This document shows, piece after piece, positions 11,560 through 22,825 of a DNA stretch of 64,000 bases. The notes under the pieces are model-generated. The model was not told the origin of the DNA. It did no database searches and worked only from the letters and a program-made list of their open reading frames with translations. The translations under genes and the position numbers were made by a program. The DNA is from Isoetes taiwanensis (taxonomy: Eukaryota > Streptophyta > Lycopodiopsida > Isoetales > Isoetaceae), in the NCBI GenBank assembly GCA_021234155.1, contig JAJEKV010000071.1, positions 1,561,138 to 1,625,137 of the forward strand. Direction: 5' to 3'. Numbering within the stretch: position 1 is the first letter of the stretch; every line of letters starts with the position of its first letter.

Positions 11560-12145
11560 AACCTTTTTTATAACAATATAAGGAACGAAGACTTCGTAAT
11601 CAGCACCCCCAGTGAAGTTCAATATGATGGCAGGTGCTTCAAGTTTGCTTGACCTGAGTTGGATCAGGGTTTTGAAAGCAGCTTAGAAATATCACAAAAG
11701 TCAAAATGTCGGAATAAATTTAGTATGTCAAAAGATATGCACAAGACTAGTTAAGCTATTTTGTCTGAGATAGCTGCTTAAAATTGTTACTTACTCCAAA
11801 CGGTAGCAGAAGTTGTAAAGTTCTGAGTCACTTGATATAAAAACATGCTGAAGTTGAATTTGAAACTGCAGATCAGAAGTTTTTCTAAGCATCATAGAAC
11901 GTAGCAAAATGACCAAACAAAGCAAATAGTAAATAACTTACATCAGTGGTAAGAACATTATAAATAGCAGAAGGCAAGTAAGTAAGTGATGTGCCAGTAT
12001 CAAAGATGGCCTTAAAATTGGACTGCACGTATCCTTTTCCAACTTGGATTCCTTCAGTGCTAACAAAGTATGCAGTACTGTATTCAAAGGTTGGTCCAAT
12101 TAATAATATGTTTTGGATGCTGCAATTGTTGGATGAAGTTAATTC
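11560..12145 (-). pseudogene. Aspartic protease fragment (pepsin-like, C-terminal lobe)
   Basis: Pepsin-like proteases use two Asp residues, one per lobe. On the minus strand three consecutive exons keep phase: 12145-11942 (has GIQVGKGYVQSNFKAIFDTG, then TSLTYLP), 11865-11795 (ends LYNFCYRLE) and 11653 to about 11570 (SSKLEAPAIILNFTGGADYE). The second active-site motif DTGTS and the following Y-L-P are intact and introns are GT-AG. No N-lobe exon with the first DTGS is visible upstream, and the stretch to about 11390 is only weakly reminiscent of the family's last segment. I call it a partial gene or pseudogene; the exons themselves show no stop. Confidence 0.65.
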
Positions 12146-12339
12146 CTAATTGTGAAAAGAGAAATGCCTACCTGCTAACAATTGCTGTTGTCTTTTGTCC
12201 AGGGATTCCTGTATCCCCAAAGAGGATTCTTCATTTCGTATCCTCATTACTAAAGAACATTGTTGTTTAGTCTTCTTTTATGTTTCTCTTTTGCATTTCC
12301 ATGCTGTTACATACAGCTGGAATTGTTGAACTCAGGCAT

Positions 12340-12500
12340 ACGATTAATGGATTTTGGGTTGCCCCTAGGGGGGCAAACCCTCGTTTATGTGGGTATGTGG
12401 GCATATTCAGGTATATGCTGGCATATACCTAGCATATGCTGATGACTGCTAAAAACTGGCTGCTGCCTGTAAATGCTCGGTCATCCAGCCCCACAGGCGT
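12340..12500 (+). repeat. Interspersed repeat copy 1
   Basis: Begins with 'gggttgcccct' and a purine/C-rich patch, followed by 'gtgggcatattcaggtatat' and further 'catat' motifs. The same order of motifs recurs at about 15763-15865 and 17252-17350, all on the plus strand. Confidence 0.55.
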
Positions 12501-12900
12501 GGCTATGTCGGCAAATCGAAGCTCCAATCTGATGGAAATGCAGCGAAATAATGTAGGATTCGCTCCATAGCAGCATAGGATCTGGACCCTCAGGATCGAC
12601 CATGAAAGAATAGCTTTGCAAACATTTGGGATTTGGCTCTTGGTCCATTTGTAGATGAATTAGTTATACCAGATGCACGGCATAGTTTTGCTTGTTGGAG
12701 GTGATTGGATTATTGCAGCTACCCTCAGCGACAGCTTCTTTCTTGCATTATCCAGTGGATGCATCATCTTATATACTCTTAGTATCAATGAGGCAATCCC
12801 CTTGGCTATGGAGGTTCTCAAGAAATTCAGCTGCCACACAATTCCTTTAAGAACCTTATTTGAAGATGTCATGTTCTTTGCATGAAAGTCCTAGTTACAT
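12500..12900. other. Spacer with unrecognised 70-codon ORF
   Basis: An ORF at 12673-12885 has no recognised domain; the opposite strand is open over the same interval. It lies just before the CDP-diacylglycerol synthase remnant but does not resemble that enzyme's N-terminus. Confidence 0.3.
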
Positions 12901-15362
12901 CTTCAGTATATATGATCGGATCATTCATTCTTGTGTTGTATATGGGACACCTTTATTTATGGTTAATGATTGTGGTTATTTAATTTCTTATGGTACGAGA
13001 GCTGTTTACCCTTGCTAGAGGATCTCAAGAAAAGAGACACCAGAAGCAATTGCCAGCTTTTAGTATGCTCAACTGGTATAGGCTCAATTATCCTATTCTT
13101 ATTTTGCTATAATTATGACATCTAGTTCTTCTCCCTTGATTTGCAATTTCTCTTATTTACAGGCATTTTTTTGTGACGGCAATGGTGTATGTTTATGGAC
13201 GATTTTTAAGCAAACAGTTTGTAACCACAATACAGTCTGACAAATTCCTCCTTAAGCTGTTCAGTGGATTTATTAGTAGATTTATCAGTTACCACATGCT
13301 ATTAGTTATTCCCTCTACACCGCAGGCAAGTTCTTGATAAGACTATTATCTTCTCTCTAAAACATATCAACAAAAAAGACATACACACAATCAATAAGGC
13401 AGCATATGTTGATTATGTATGCCATGTTCTACAGGTTTTGTATGGTTCATTCTTTCTCTCAAGAAGGGCCTCTATCAATATCGGTTTGGACAATTTGCAT
13501 GGGACGATATGATACTCTTTGTTGTCTTTACAGTCATCTTTTATTGTTGCAAATATTTTCGAGGGCATCATATGGTAATGCATTTTCAGTATCACCGTGA
13601 TAGATTAGGTTTTGTACTTTCTCCGAAGTTTACGACAAAAAGCAAGTTGGTTCTTTGTGCACTACAACTGCAGACCGTTGATTTGCTTCTTGTTATTCTT
13701 GACGGAAAGTGCTTGTAATTTGTCAAATGTGAAAGTTGTGTCATCTGCAGAGCACTTGTAGTACTTATAAAGTTAACATGATGGGGTTTACTCGGGTTTC
13801 TATTGCCATTATCATTGATTGTTATCAATGATATTGCGGCGACTTTTTGGATTCTTTTTGAAAGACGCCACTAATAAAGCTATCGCCAAAGAAAACATGG
13901 GAAGGTTTCATTGAGCTTCGTCACCACTTGTCATATATCTGCTTTTTGTGGTTGGTGGCATACTTTTTGCTTTTTTTTCCTTTCACTGCCTACAACTTTT
14001 GGTGTTGATTTTTTGCTTGGTCTTTGTAGCTGGCTAGGTTGATGGGAAGCTCTCCTTGGCTAACTTGTCCACGAAAGGTATCTACATTCTACTTATTGTG
14101 AGGTCTGAATCTACTGATGCTGTCGTAGAAAATGTCTTAAATTGAGCAAGGGTACACGGTTTTGTATTGCATAAACTGAGCATGAAAAAGCACCATAACT
14201 TTGTATGCTACCCCAACATGCAAACAAGTACCTTTGGTCTTTCCATTCGAAAATGTTTGTAGATCTGTTTCTTTTATTTAATCTCTGCAGTGCTTCTAAA
14301 AATCCCATAATTTTTCTAACAAATGCTATAAAGTAAATATGTGCAAGTTGTGTGCGTGAATTTCCATCTTTTTCTAAGATTCAACAAAAAAATGGTTGCA
14401 TGCAGGACTTGACTGTAGGATGGCTGCATTGTGCCTCTGGAGTGCTCTTTAAACCAAAGGAGTTTCCATTGCCAGGATGGATGTCCTTAATGGTAAGTAG
14501 ATTCAAGTGTTCCATGGATCTTAACCATACATACAGCTTAATTGCTAGTTAGAGCAATGTTTCAATATGCTCCTCTATGTAGCTGGTTAACATGCCATAG
14601 GGTGCATTTTACCTGCTTCACATTTTCCAAACTTTAATTTTGATGCAGTTCCCCAAGAGCGTGAATATATTGCCTGTCCAGTGGCACGCACTAGCGTTTG
14701 GTCACTTATTGCACCGTTTGGTGGCTTCTTTGCCAGTGGCTTCAAACGTGCATTTAAAATTAAGGTCTGACTTCTTTTTAATATCAGATGTTGCGCATTT
14801 TACCACTGTATATGATTAATATGATTTTTGGCATTGACATCCTCAGAATTTTGGAGACAGCATTCCAGGCCATGGGGGTATTACTGATCAAATGGACTGT
14901 CAGGTTCATTTTGTGCAATTTGCTTTTTATTTCTAAAAAGCTTTTGGTTTAGATATACATGTCAGGATGAAGCACAAAAAGTTGGATGCTTAGAGTGTGT
15001 TTGATAGGATGAAGAGTCCTGGTTAATTCAGTTTCTTCAAATTCGAACCAACTTATATAAATACAATTTGTGATTGCTTTCTTCAAATTTAAACTATGAT
15101 CAAAATTTGTGCAGATGGTCATGGCTGTATTTTCTGATATATATTACCAGTCCTTTATTATTCTGTGGAAGTCTTCATGGAGCAGGTAAGTTCCAAACCT
15201 CGCAGAGTATGCTGGTAGTCTAAAATGGATAATATTTCCCTGTTGAATGTCCAGATCTTAGCATATCTGTCAGTGGAGGAGCAGATGAGCCTTTATACTA
15301 GCCTTGGAGAAGCGTTGCAAAATATGGCTCAAGCAAAAGGGCTAGAGTATGAAACGAAATGA
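12900..15362 (+). pseudogene. CDP-diacylglycerol synthase (phosphatidate cytidylyltransferase) pseudogene
   Basis: The enzyme makes CDP-diacylglycerol from phosphatidate and CTP for phospholipid synthesis, in membranes. Exon-like blocks run in the order of the plant family: MIGSFILVLYMGHLY and RELFTLARG (about 12910-13065), HFFVTAMVYVYGRFLSKQ (about 13165), [20 protein letters not shown] (about 13435), LIVINDIAA and PLIKLSPKKTWEGFI (about 13810-13915), PWLTCPRK with GWLHCASGVLFKP (about 14058-14460), IAPFGGFFASGFKRAFKIK (about 14707-14764), [19 protein letters not shown] (about 14848-14902), MVMAVFSDIYYQSF (about 15116) and a last exon ending in TGA at 15360-15362. The CDP-OH signature region is recognisable, but an in-frame TAA lies near 12990 where Gln is expected, two bases are lost near 13530, and there are stops and frame changes near 13855-13930. 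Introns are retained, so this is a decayed duplicate and not a processed copy. Confidence 0.85.
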
Positions 15363-15762
15363 AAGATATTCTGATATCTTGGGGAACAAATTCCGTCTCC
15401 ATTCAGGGTCTAGGCCAAAAAACAATTGAGAACTGATATCCTGTTGCAGAGTTATGACAGAAAAATGTAAAATAGTAACAAAAGTTTCATGTATAGTCTA
15501 ATACTAATGAGTGCATGACTTTGTTTTTTAAGAACATACTAATCTTCTATACACTAGGACTACGAATCTGCATGGTGGAATTTTTTCTTTAAACAGCCAG
15601 GCTAAAAAACAAAAAACTTGAAGATTCTCTTTGCAAGCGTAGTATGGTAGCAATAAGCAATAATATTAATGAAATTGTTTTCAAATGTAAATAATCCCTT
15701 TTGTCGCAAAATAGTTCTGAGTTAAATGTGTTTCTAATAAATATGGCATTTGAAGGTTCTTT
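15363..15762. other. AT-rich spacer after CDP-DAG synthase remnant
   Basis: Likely old 3' UTR and flank. No ORF or repeat of note. Confidence 0.4.
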
Positions 15763-15865
15763 TTGGATTGCCCCTGTTAAGGGGGCAATTCGTTAGGGGG
15801 AGGGTTGGTTTTGGCATATTCTGGCATATCAGGGGTATATCTGATAATCTGACGGCCGTCATTAC
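15763..15865 (+). repeat. Interspersed repeat copy 2
   Basis: Shares 'ttgcccct', a G-rich patch and 'ggcatattctggcatatc' with the copies at 12340 and 17252. It is more diverged in the G-rich part. Confidence 0.5.
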
Positions 15866-17250
15866 TGATTGTTTTTCCGGCGGTGAAAAACTTTTTGGTT
15901 TTTTTGCGTATGAATATACGCTAAGGTTTTCCGTGTTTTGGACGCCAAATTATTTTTCCGGCGATCGGAAACTCGTTTTTTTTTGTGAAAAACTATTGGT
16001 TTTTTTAACCTTTGGGCTAGAGATTCCTTTTTTTAGAATTTATCTTTGGGTTTTTTATTTTTAAAACAAACTATTTTTTTATTGGAATGTATTTATAGAA
16101 AAGGACTTGTAATCCCTTCACGTTTTCTAGATTGAACTTTATTAGTTCTTCTCTAGTAAAAGTGGCCAATGAAGTAGAGCAAAACATTAATTTTTTTGTC
16201 CGTCCTGTCACTGTTTCTTCTTCTCGAAAAATACTCCCCTTCGATCCTGCTCCTTTGGGTTGTGAAAAGCTGCTTGAAGATCAGGATCGTATTCATTATT
16301 CTAGGGACTTTTGAAGGACCCCGCTTGGGTTGAGTTTTCCGAAGTCTCGGGTTTACTTTTATTAAGCCCAAATTTCTCTTTTGCATAATTTCCAAATTAT
16401 CATCAAGTTAGGATGTGCACGTTGTTTCATCATTGGTTAGCGATCTATTAGACCCGTGAATGCATCAGCTTAGCAAGTTATTGAGATGCTTTAGTAAATG
16501 AATGTAAACTGCATCTATCCGCAAAAATAAGATGTTGAGAAAGTTATAGCTATCAGATGAACAGACAAAATTTCTATGGAAAGGAAGAAGACCATCTAGG
16601 GATCGTAATGGCATCTTCTCATATTGGTTACATAATTCAGTGTGAATCTGACAAGAAGTAAGTTCCTTGTCTTCTTATAGCTTCAGAAAATCTACCGGGG
16701 TAGAGAATTACGTTTGATTGTTGCCTTATTTTCAAAATTGTAAGTTACCATAATGTGCTAGGGAACCGCCTGGTTGGAGGGGTTTTCTGCCTGGAACCTC
16801 GAGGACCAAGCGGCTCCCTCATGTAAGCCACCGGCAGTCAAACATTTCGGCAACAAAAAAAGATATTTTTTTCTTTATTTTACTTTTCTCCTTTTCGACC
16901 TTAGCTATGGCGAGCTTCCAGAGTTTCGGAGACGGCGATCTTTAGCGTCGACGAGGCGCTTCCTTCTAAGCTATGTTTCCTGAGCTGGTCCAAAGTTAAA
17001 ACATAGAAATTCCACCGGACCCCCTGCATCAATACTCATATATGGTTATCTTTCCCTTGGGGGGAGAGAGAGTGATCTTCATTTAGCTATGGAGACAGGG
17101 ATTCTTGGTATGTGCATTGCATAGATCTTGCATTTCGAGTCTGGAATCATTGGGTTTTACTTTTTCTTGCGAGGTTTGTAGTCAGGCTATGAATTATGAA
17201 TTATGAATTGGGCATGGAAATAGCATTCCACTGATATGTTTGAGTCCAGT
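15866..17250. other. No gene recognised
   Basis: Contains T-rich sequence (15870-16130) and chance ORFs at 15750-16064, 16132-16314 and 16774-16983. None has a recognisable domain or splice context. Confidence 0.4.
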
Positions 17251-17251
17251 T

Positions 17252-17350
17252 CTTTGGGTTGCCCCTAAGGAGAAAACCCTCATCCATGTGGGTTTGTGGC
17301 ATATTCCAAGTATATGTCAGTATATGCTCGAAAACATGACTTTGAAGTGT
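17252..17350 (+). repeat. Interspersed repeat copy 3
   Basis: Starts 'tttgggttgcccctaagg' and continues through 'gtggcatattccaagtatat', matching copies 1 and 2 in order and strand. Confidence 0.5.
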
Positions 17351-17476
17351 GATTTAAGCCATTTCACTCTCGGGTCACGGAGGGCAACCCTCCGTGCGCA
17401 GCACCTTGTTTTCCTTTGTTTTTGTGTGCATGCTTTGAATCAGTATATAGTAAAATCACGAGTCAATAACCATGGA

Positions 17477-17598
17477 ATGGTAAGCGCCTTGCTAGAGTAT
17501 GAGCCTAGCCCGCTAGTTACTTTTTTATCTATTTACTACCATAAAATCACATGGTAAGCGCCTTGCTAGAGTATGAGCCTAGCCCGCTGGTTACTTTT
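17477..17598 (+). repeat. 48-bp direct repeat, two copies
   Basis: Units at 17477-17524 and 17551-17598 share 'atggtaagcgccttgctaga' and the following bases with one or two changes. The offset is 74 bp, and both are preceded by 'taaaatcac'. Confidence 0.8.
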
Positions 17599-18513
17599 GG
17601 CATGTATGCAGAAGTAGATACCAAAGCATTGACCACAACAAAAAACCAAAAGTTGGTTTTAATTTGGCTCTTCTGTCCTCTCCATAGGTTGTGGAGCATG
17701 AACAACTACCTTGATTGATAGAACATGAAAACAGATGCCTTGATGGCAGTTTTGTTTGGGCACATCACCTGTTGTAATAAGGTAGCTCATTGGCTTTGAT
17801 CGTATGGCAATAACACGAGTGCAAATTTTTTGCTGATGCAGCTTTGTTGATTATAGTTTTCTGTGGCTACAATATAACAATTGGGTTGCATTTGCAATTT
17901 GATGCAGCCACGTCCACTGCACCAATAATCTGGAATCATGTTTGGGTACCAGACAAACAGGGAAGGCTGTCCCAAACAACTTACCTTTGTTTGCTTGTTG
18001 GTCGGGTCAAACAGCTGATTCTGTTCCAAACAGCTTACCTTTATACATTTATTTTGTATATATGTCTTATCATTTTTTATTCAGTAAAGGTCATTTACAT
18101 GCTGGATGGCAGGAAATCGCCCCGCTGCAATCTATCCACATATTTTAATGAGTCCTATACATATATCCAAACATTTTAGTTATTGCCCCACTGCATATAT
18201 CCATACAAATTAGTTAGCATTCCACTACAAATATCCACACTTTTTAGTTACATTTTAGCATTGAAATAATGTTGCACAGCATGTTAAATCACTTAAAAAT
18301 CTACAACGCTACAAGATGTATATATGAAAATTTGGTAGAGAATTGCCTAAAAACTTCTAATGGATCCTTGTATCAAACTATGAGTTCGAACAACGATGAA
18401 AAACATGGCTATAATAATCACGATTGGACCACACTCAAAATCTTGCTATTCCTTAACATTACCAACAACACATGTTTTACCTTGCTAGAGCCTTCTGGTG
18501 TGCTTTTTGCTAG
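17599..18513. other. No gene recognised; short degenerate repeats
   Basis: Chance ORFs only (17844-18179, 18269-18553). Between 18110 and 18250 a motif of the type 'atatccacacattttagtta' occurs several times in diverged form. The stretch ends in a T-rich and (TTA)n tract that adjoins the retroelement. Confidence 0.4.
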
Positions 18514-18673
18514 TTTTTTTTTTTTTATTATTATTATTATTAAATGTATGTAATTATTACATGATAAAACATGGTGGCTTTAAAACATCATTGGAAAGAT
18601 GATTTGGCTTAATGGTGAAACATGGGAATGCAGATTATTAAAACTCCTTACTGGGGTAAACCTTGAAAGAGTA

Positions 18674-18787
18674 TTGTTAGTTGATGGAATACAAGGAAGA
18701 TACCCTAAAGGGATATGGCATACGGATTTATTGTTAGTTGATGGAATACAGGGAAGATACCCTAAAGGGATATGACATAAGGATTTA
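18674..18787 (+). repeat. Two 57-bp tandem units with internal hairpin
   Basis: Units 18674-18730 and 18731-18787 begin 'ttgttagttgatggaataca' and contain 'taccctaaagggata', which can fold. The same pair occurs in the right direct repeat at about 25136-25249. Confidence 0.85.
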
Positions 18788-19100
18788 TTGTCACATTGGG
18801 GTAGCTATTTGTTTGCAAAAAATTAACCTAAATTGCTTACGTTGGAAGTTAGGGCAAAAAATTATACAGGTTTCCGGCGAGCAGACTATGGAAATCCGGC
18901 CAGAGAAAAGCTCTGGCCACGACACTACCATTTCTAAAAAGGCATGCAAAGAAAAGGTAGGTACTACTTCTTGTTGTAAATGCCAGAAGCGTGCTTTCAT
19001 CTAGTGCTTTCATCTAAATCGCTTCCAGCCTAAGGACTGTCGGTAAATCCAAAAGAGTATATAGATACAGATCTGGATCATGTAGACGGCTTAATCCATT

Positions 19101-19502
19101 GTGCGTTGGGTTTATCAAACTGCAAAAATTCTATTCATGAGCAGAGAGATGGGTAGAAAGAAGGGAGACCTGAATTTCGCCACCAGAAAGAGGCTTGCTC
19201 AGGAGAAGTTGAATACTAGCTGCAAGAAAAATCTGTTTCAATATCATAAGATAGCAAAAGTCTCTGGGCCAATATCTAGCTCTGGTGCTATTGAGAGCAA
19301 TGTGAAGACACAAGATGGGCTGATTAATGAAGAAGCTGAAGTGCCTGCTGGGGGTAAGAAGGTAAATGCCACAACCAGCACAAAAGAAGACATGGACAAA
19401 GGTCTATCAATGACCAAAGCAATGGGATCTACAAGCCTAAAGCATGCTGCTGACGAATTTCATGGCAAATCCAGTGGAATGGAGCACACTACTCAGGTTT
19501 GA
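19101..19502 (+). CDS. Lys/Ser/Thr-rich 133-codon ORF in the left direct repeat
   Basis: The ORF starts at 19101, or at the Met at 19149 (MGRKKGDLNFATRKRLAQEK), and is rich in Lys, Ser and Thr without a recognised domain. The right-hand copy is frameshifted near its end by one extra A at about 25879. It ends 'ACTCAGGTTTGA', so a splice donor at CAG|GTTTGA could link it to ORF1 about 1.5 kb downstream. That is an inference. It may instead be non-coding repeat sequence. Confidence 0.35.
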   Translation: MRWVYQTAKILFMSREMGRKKGDLNFATRKRLAQEKLNTSCKKNLFQYHKIAKVSGPISSSGAIESNVKTQDGLINEEAEVPAGGKKVNATTSTKEDMDKGLSMTKAMGSTSLKHAADEFHGKSSGMEHTTQV

Positions 19503-21019
19503 ATAGAGTAATCATTCTTTTTGAGCAAAATATACATGAATTTAGCTAAGATAACATGCAGGAACAGAATATGCTAGAGCTTAGCTTGTTTTAAGCTAAA
19601 GTTGCATAAGGGATAGATCCATATAATCTTTATTACATAATGGCCAGGAGCAGTTTAATTTGTTTTAACAGATATACAAGATGCAATGACTTGAGGCTTA
19701 AATTTTAGGCTGTAAGCATACGAAATAGGTTGTAGCAAGGTCTGTTCTAAATTGAATGTATGCTGGAATTGCCTCTCCACTTAAAGTTAATATAAATCAG
19801 GAATTTACAGAGCCACTGTGTCAATGCATAGGAATATAGCCTGATACGGTTTATATTTCAGCATGATTTAAGTTAAATCCTTAAAATATAATGGCTAGGA
19901 TGTTCCTAAGGATGTTTTTTTCTGGAATTTGAGATGCACTCCTGAATCATATGGTCTAGGCTAGAAAGCAATGTGAAATAAGACTTGTAATGTTTGTTAA
20001 GGTATAAATAAACCGAAATGGCTCTCCCACTGTATAATGTATAAATCAGGGCATCTGCATAATGTTAAAGTATTTTAGAGGATTATAAGCTGAATAGCTT
20101 ACTGCAATAAAAAGATGTAAGAAATATGAAATAAGATCTGATGCTTATATAGACTTAGGAATGAGATAGGCAAGGCAAATTTATGTTTATTGGGTTATAA
20201 GATAGATAGATAGATAGATATGTTCAGCATATAATTAAACTGGATTCTACTGGTAATCTGGATGTATGGCAGATCTGATCACCTGTTAAAAGCATTTGGC
20301 TAAAACATAGTTGAGTTATGAATATAACTATTGTTGTGTTGCTTAGAACAGCAGTAGACATTTGTGAAATGTTTCTAACAGTCTTTGCTGCTTAAATGTC
20401 CTTACCCCATGATAGATTTGTGAAACAAGCAGGGTGAAGGGGCATAAACCTAAAAAGTCCCATGACACCTGCTACCCTCAGCATGGCAACCATATTAATG
20501 CTTGTTTTTGTTGTTTTGGGTGCAGGTAACAGGACTTTTTACTCCCTGTATTGTTTTGTTCAAAAGATGGAAGATAAGCAATGAGCGTGAATTCTTTTTG
20601 GTTTATTGGTCTTGAAGACTCGAGCATACAAAAGGAGGATAAATATGGTTATCTGTCTTATATTGTTGAAAGAAAATACTTCTTACAGATCTGAAATTCC
20701 TGGATTTTACATGTTCTAATGTTTCTTCAAGTAAAGTATTGTTCAGTTATTTCGTAGTAACCAGATCTTGGCCTTGTGTTTAAAATCACCTATTTAAATA
20801 CAAGGACTGCATGTTGAATCGTATTTTAGTTCTTGCATAAGGTCTAAAATAGATTGAAATCTGTCTTGGACAGGTTTAAAGGTTTTTATTTTAATTTCAG
20901 TTTTTTGGTTTTACCAATTACCTTGATCATGGTTACAAAATTTATAGGTGTTTGGCTTTGAGCTTTCATTATTGCTTACTATGAGGTTTCTAATTATGAA
21001 CATTTTTATGTTATAGGAA

Positions 21020-22546
21020 ATGAATAAGGGGCATGAGCCAAGTAATGACAATGTCTGGATCAAGGAGCTTTGTGCTTTACAATATGACAAATGTAACATT
21101 GACAGCCCGAATTTTGCTGTTCAAAACATACTAGCGTGTATCAAAGGCAAGGATATCCATTCCTTTATCACATTCAAGGAATGTAACTTATATGATAAGA
21201 GATTATCTCCAGTTGTTTACCTGGGTTTTAATGGTTGGTTCAAGGTATACCAACAGATGAAGATGGTAAATTTTGAATTTACTAAGGCTAAAGATATTAT
21301 TGTTGCTGTTTATTCTGATATGAGCAGTGTTTTATATGAACGGACCTGCTTGGAAGATTTACAGGCCAGTAAATTTGTGCTGGGGCTTTCAGCTCTGGAG
21401 GCAGCCAATGATATAATTCCCTCATTTGATAACAAAAGGGATGAGATTACTACTCCTGTGCAAAGTAATGATGATTTTCAGGGTTGTCTGTTTTCTGAAG
21501 CCGATCTTGCAGAGGATGGAGCTCAAAGTACTGAAAAAGACACTATTGGAGATACCAGTATGGAGGAAGAAGTTCCTAACCTCACCCTGAGCAACTCTGC
21601 ATGCTACCATGTTCTTATTGAACAAACTGTTGAAATATATTCAGCGGTCTACTCACATGCCATTTGGACCAGTTTAAATTTTGGAGCCCTCGCTCCTATA
21701 AATGTGGAGACATGGATGGCTTTATCTGGAGTAACAAAAGAGGAAGTGAAATATGCAAAATCTGCTGCAACAAGACTTGAAAAGGTTTTCAGCACTCTTG
21801 ACGTTAATCTACCTTTTAAAATGGATTTCTTTGGTCTAACCTGCCTAAAAGATACAGCTATCCAAGTTGGACAGAAGGGTCACATGGCATTCCCTAATAT
21901 TGATAGGGATGATTTTTACCTCAAGCGCATGTGGAGGACTCATTGTCCCTACTTCAAATGCAAATGTGAGAAGAAGAAAAATAACTGGAGGAGAGATGAT
22001 ATCTGCAAGTGCACAATTGTGTGGCTGGACCAGGGGATCTGGTTTTTAATGAACCACATGCATGAGTTATTTCCAGATTCTTCACCCATTATGAAAATGG
22101 TCACTTTGACCAAATTTTTGAATCAGGAACTAAAACCTGCTGTTATAGCATATATTGGATATCTGGAAGTTAGGAAGATCATGTTGGATATGACCCTAGC
22201 ATATGCTGAAACTCCTGAAAAGAATTTAAAGGCCATGTTTGGCAATAACAAAGTTGCTGACATTGCTGAGAAGATGATCAAGCCTGCTACTTTTATGAAT
22301 ATGCAAAACCCCAACAAGCGCACTGGATTTATGCAGAAAGCTGTTTATACGCCCAAAAATGTTGGTACAAACCATACTATCAAGACTCCTAAGATGCCAC
22401 CTAGAATAACGGTGGATCCAAAGAAAACTGAAATTGGACGCAGTACTACTTTGACTGAAATTGAAAACAATAGTATGGAACAGCCAGTTACCTTTCTGAG
22501 TGATGATCTGCCTGCAAATGAAGAGATTATTGAGGAATCCCAGTAA
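21020..22546 (+). CDS. ORF1 of the retroelement, unknown protein with Cys cluster
   Basis: A 508-codon intact ORF with no recognised family. The upstream sequence 'tttttatgttatag' just before the start fits a splice acceptor, so the true N-terminus could lie further upstream. A cysteine cluster occurs at residues 309, 314, 316, 329 and 331 (HCPYFKCKCEKKK ... ICKC) inside a Lys/Arg-rich stretch, suggesting metal and nucleic-acid binding. The C-terminal 110 residues are Lys/Thr/Pro-rich and probably disordered. The position before the reverse transcriptase suggests a Gag-like or RNA-binding role, by analogy only. It is intact while ORF2 has one stop. Confidence 0.6.
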   Translation: MNKGHEPSNDNVWIKELCALQYDKCNIDSPNFAVQNILACIKGKDIHSFITFKECNLYDKRLSPVVYLGFNGWFKVYQQMKMVNFEFTKAKDIIVAVYSDMSSVLYERTCLEDLQASKFVLGLSALEAANDIIPSFDNKRDEITTPVQSNDDFQGCLFSEADLAEDGAQSTEKDTIGDTSMEEEVPNLTLSNSACYHVLIEQTVEIYSAVYSHAIWTSLNFGALAPINVETWMALSGVTKEEVKYAKSAATRLEKVFSTLDVNLPFKMDFFGLTCLKDTAIQVGQKGHMAFPNIDRDDFYLKRMWRTHCPYFKCKCEKKKNNWRRDDICKCTIVWLDQGIWFLMNHMHELFPDSSPIMKMVTLTKFLNQELKPAVIAYIGYLEVRKIMLDMTLAYAETPEKNLKAMFGNNKVADIAEKMIKPATFMNMQNPNKRTGFMQKAVYTPKNVGTNHTIKTPKMPPRITVDPKKTEIGRSTTLTEIENNSMEQPVTFLSDDLPANEEIIEESQ

Positions 22547-22644
22547 TCTTCAATTTTTGATATCTCCCAACTAGGAATGATATTCCTGAAAATGTGCGGA
22601 TATTATATAAACATTGGCCATTTGGCTTGGATTTTATCCATATT

Positions 22645-22738
22645 AAATAAGAATTATGTTCTATCTTTTGATGAACTGCTATAGAAAGTTCAAATAAGAA
22701 TTATGTTCTATCTTTTGATGAACTGTTATAGAATGTTC
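22645..22738 (+). repeat. 47-bp tandem duplication between ORF1 and ORF2
   Basis: Units 22645-22691 and 22692-22738 both begin 'aaataagaattatgttctat' and include 'ttgatgaact'. They lie in the spacer between the two ORFs. Confidence 0.85.
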
Positions 22739-22825
22739 TTCTACGCACACTAACACCTGCTATTTTTGTAGGTTGTTGATAAATGGACCAGAACTACTTA
22801 CAGGGACATAAACAAAAAATTACAT

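Larger units (their letters stand above)
18514..20887 (+). repeat. Left 2.3-kb direct repeat of the retroelement
   Basis: Nearly identical to 24991-27322. It differs mainly by small indels: about 25 bp present here near 18870-18895 but missing in the right copy, a (GATA)n stretch at about 20205-20220, and single bases. It diverges from the right copy at 'aaaggttttt', where this copy passes into the body of the element. Confidence 0.9.

Noticed and set aside
18514..20887. Hammerhead ribozyme in the direct repeat, as known for some Penelope-like elements
   Set aside because: I looked for the CTGATGA...GAAA core on both strands in the repeat and found no convincing match.
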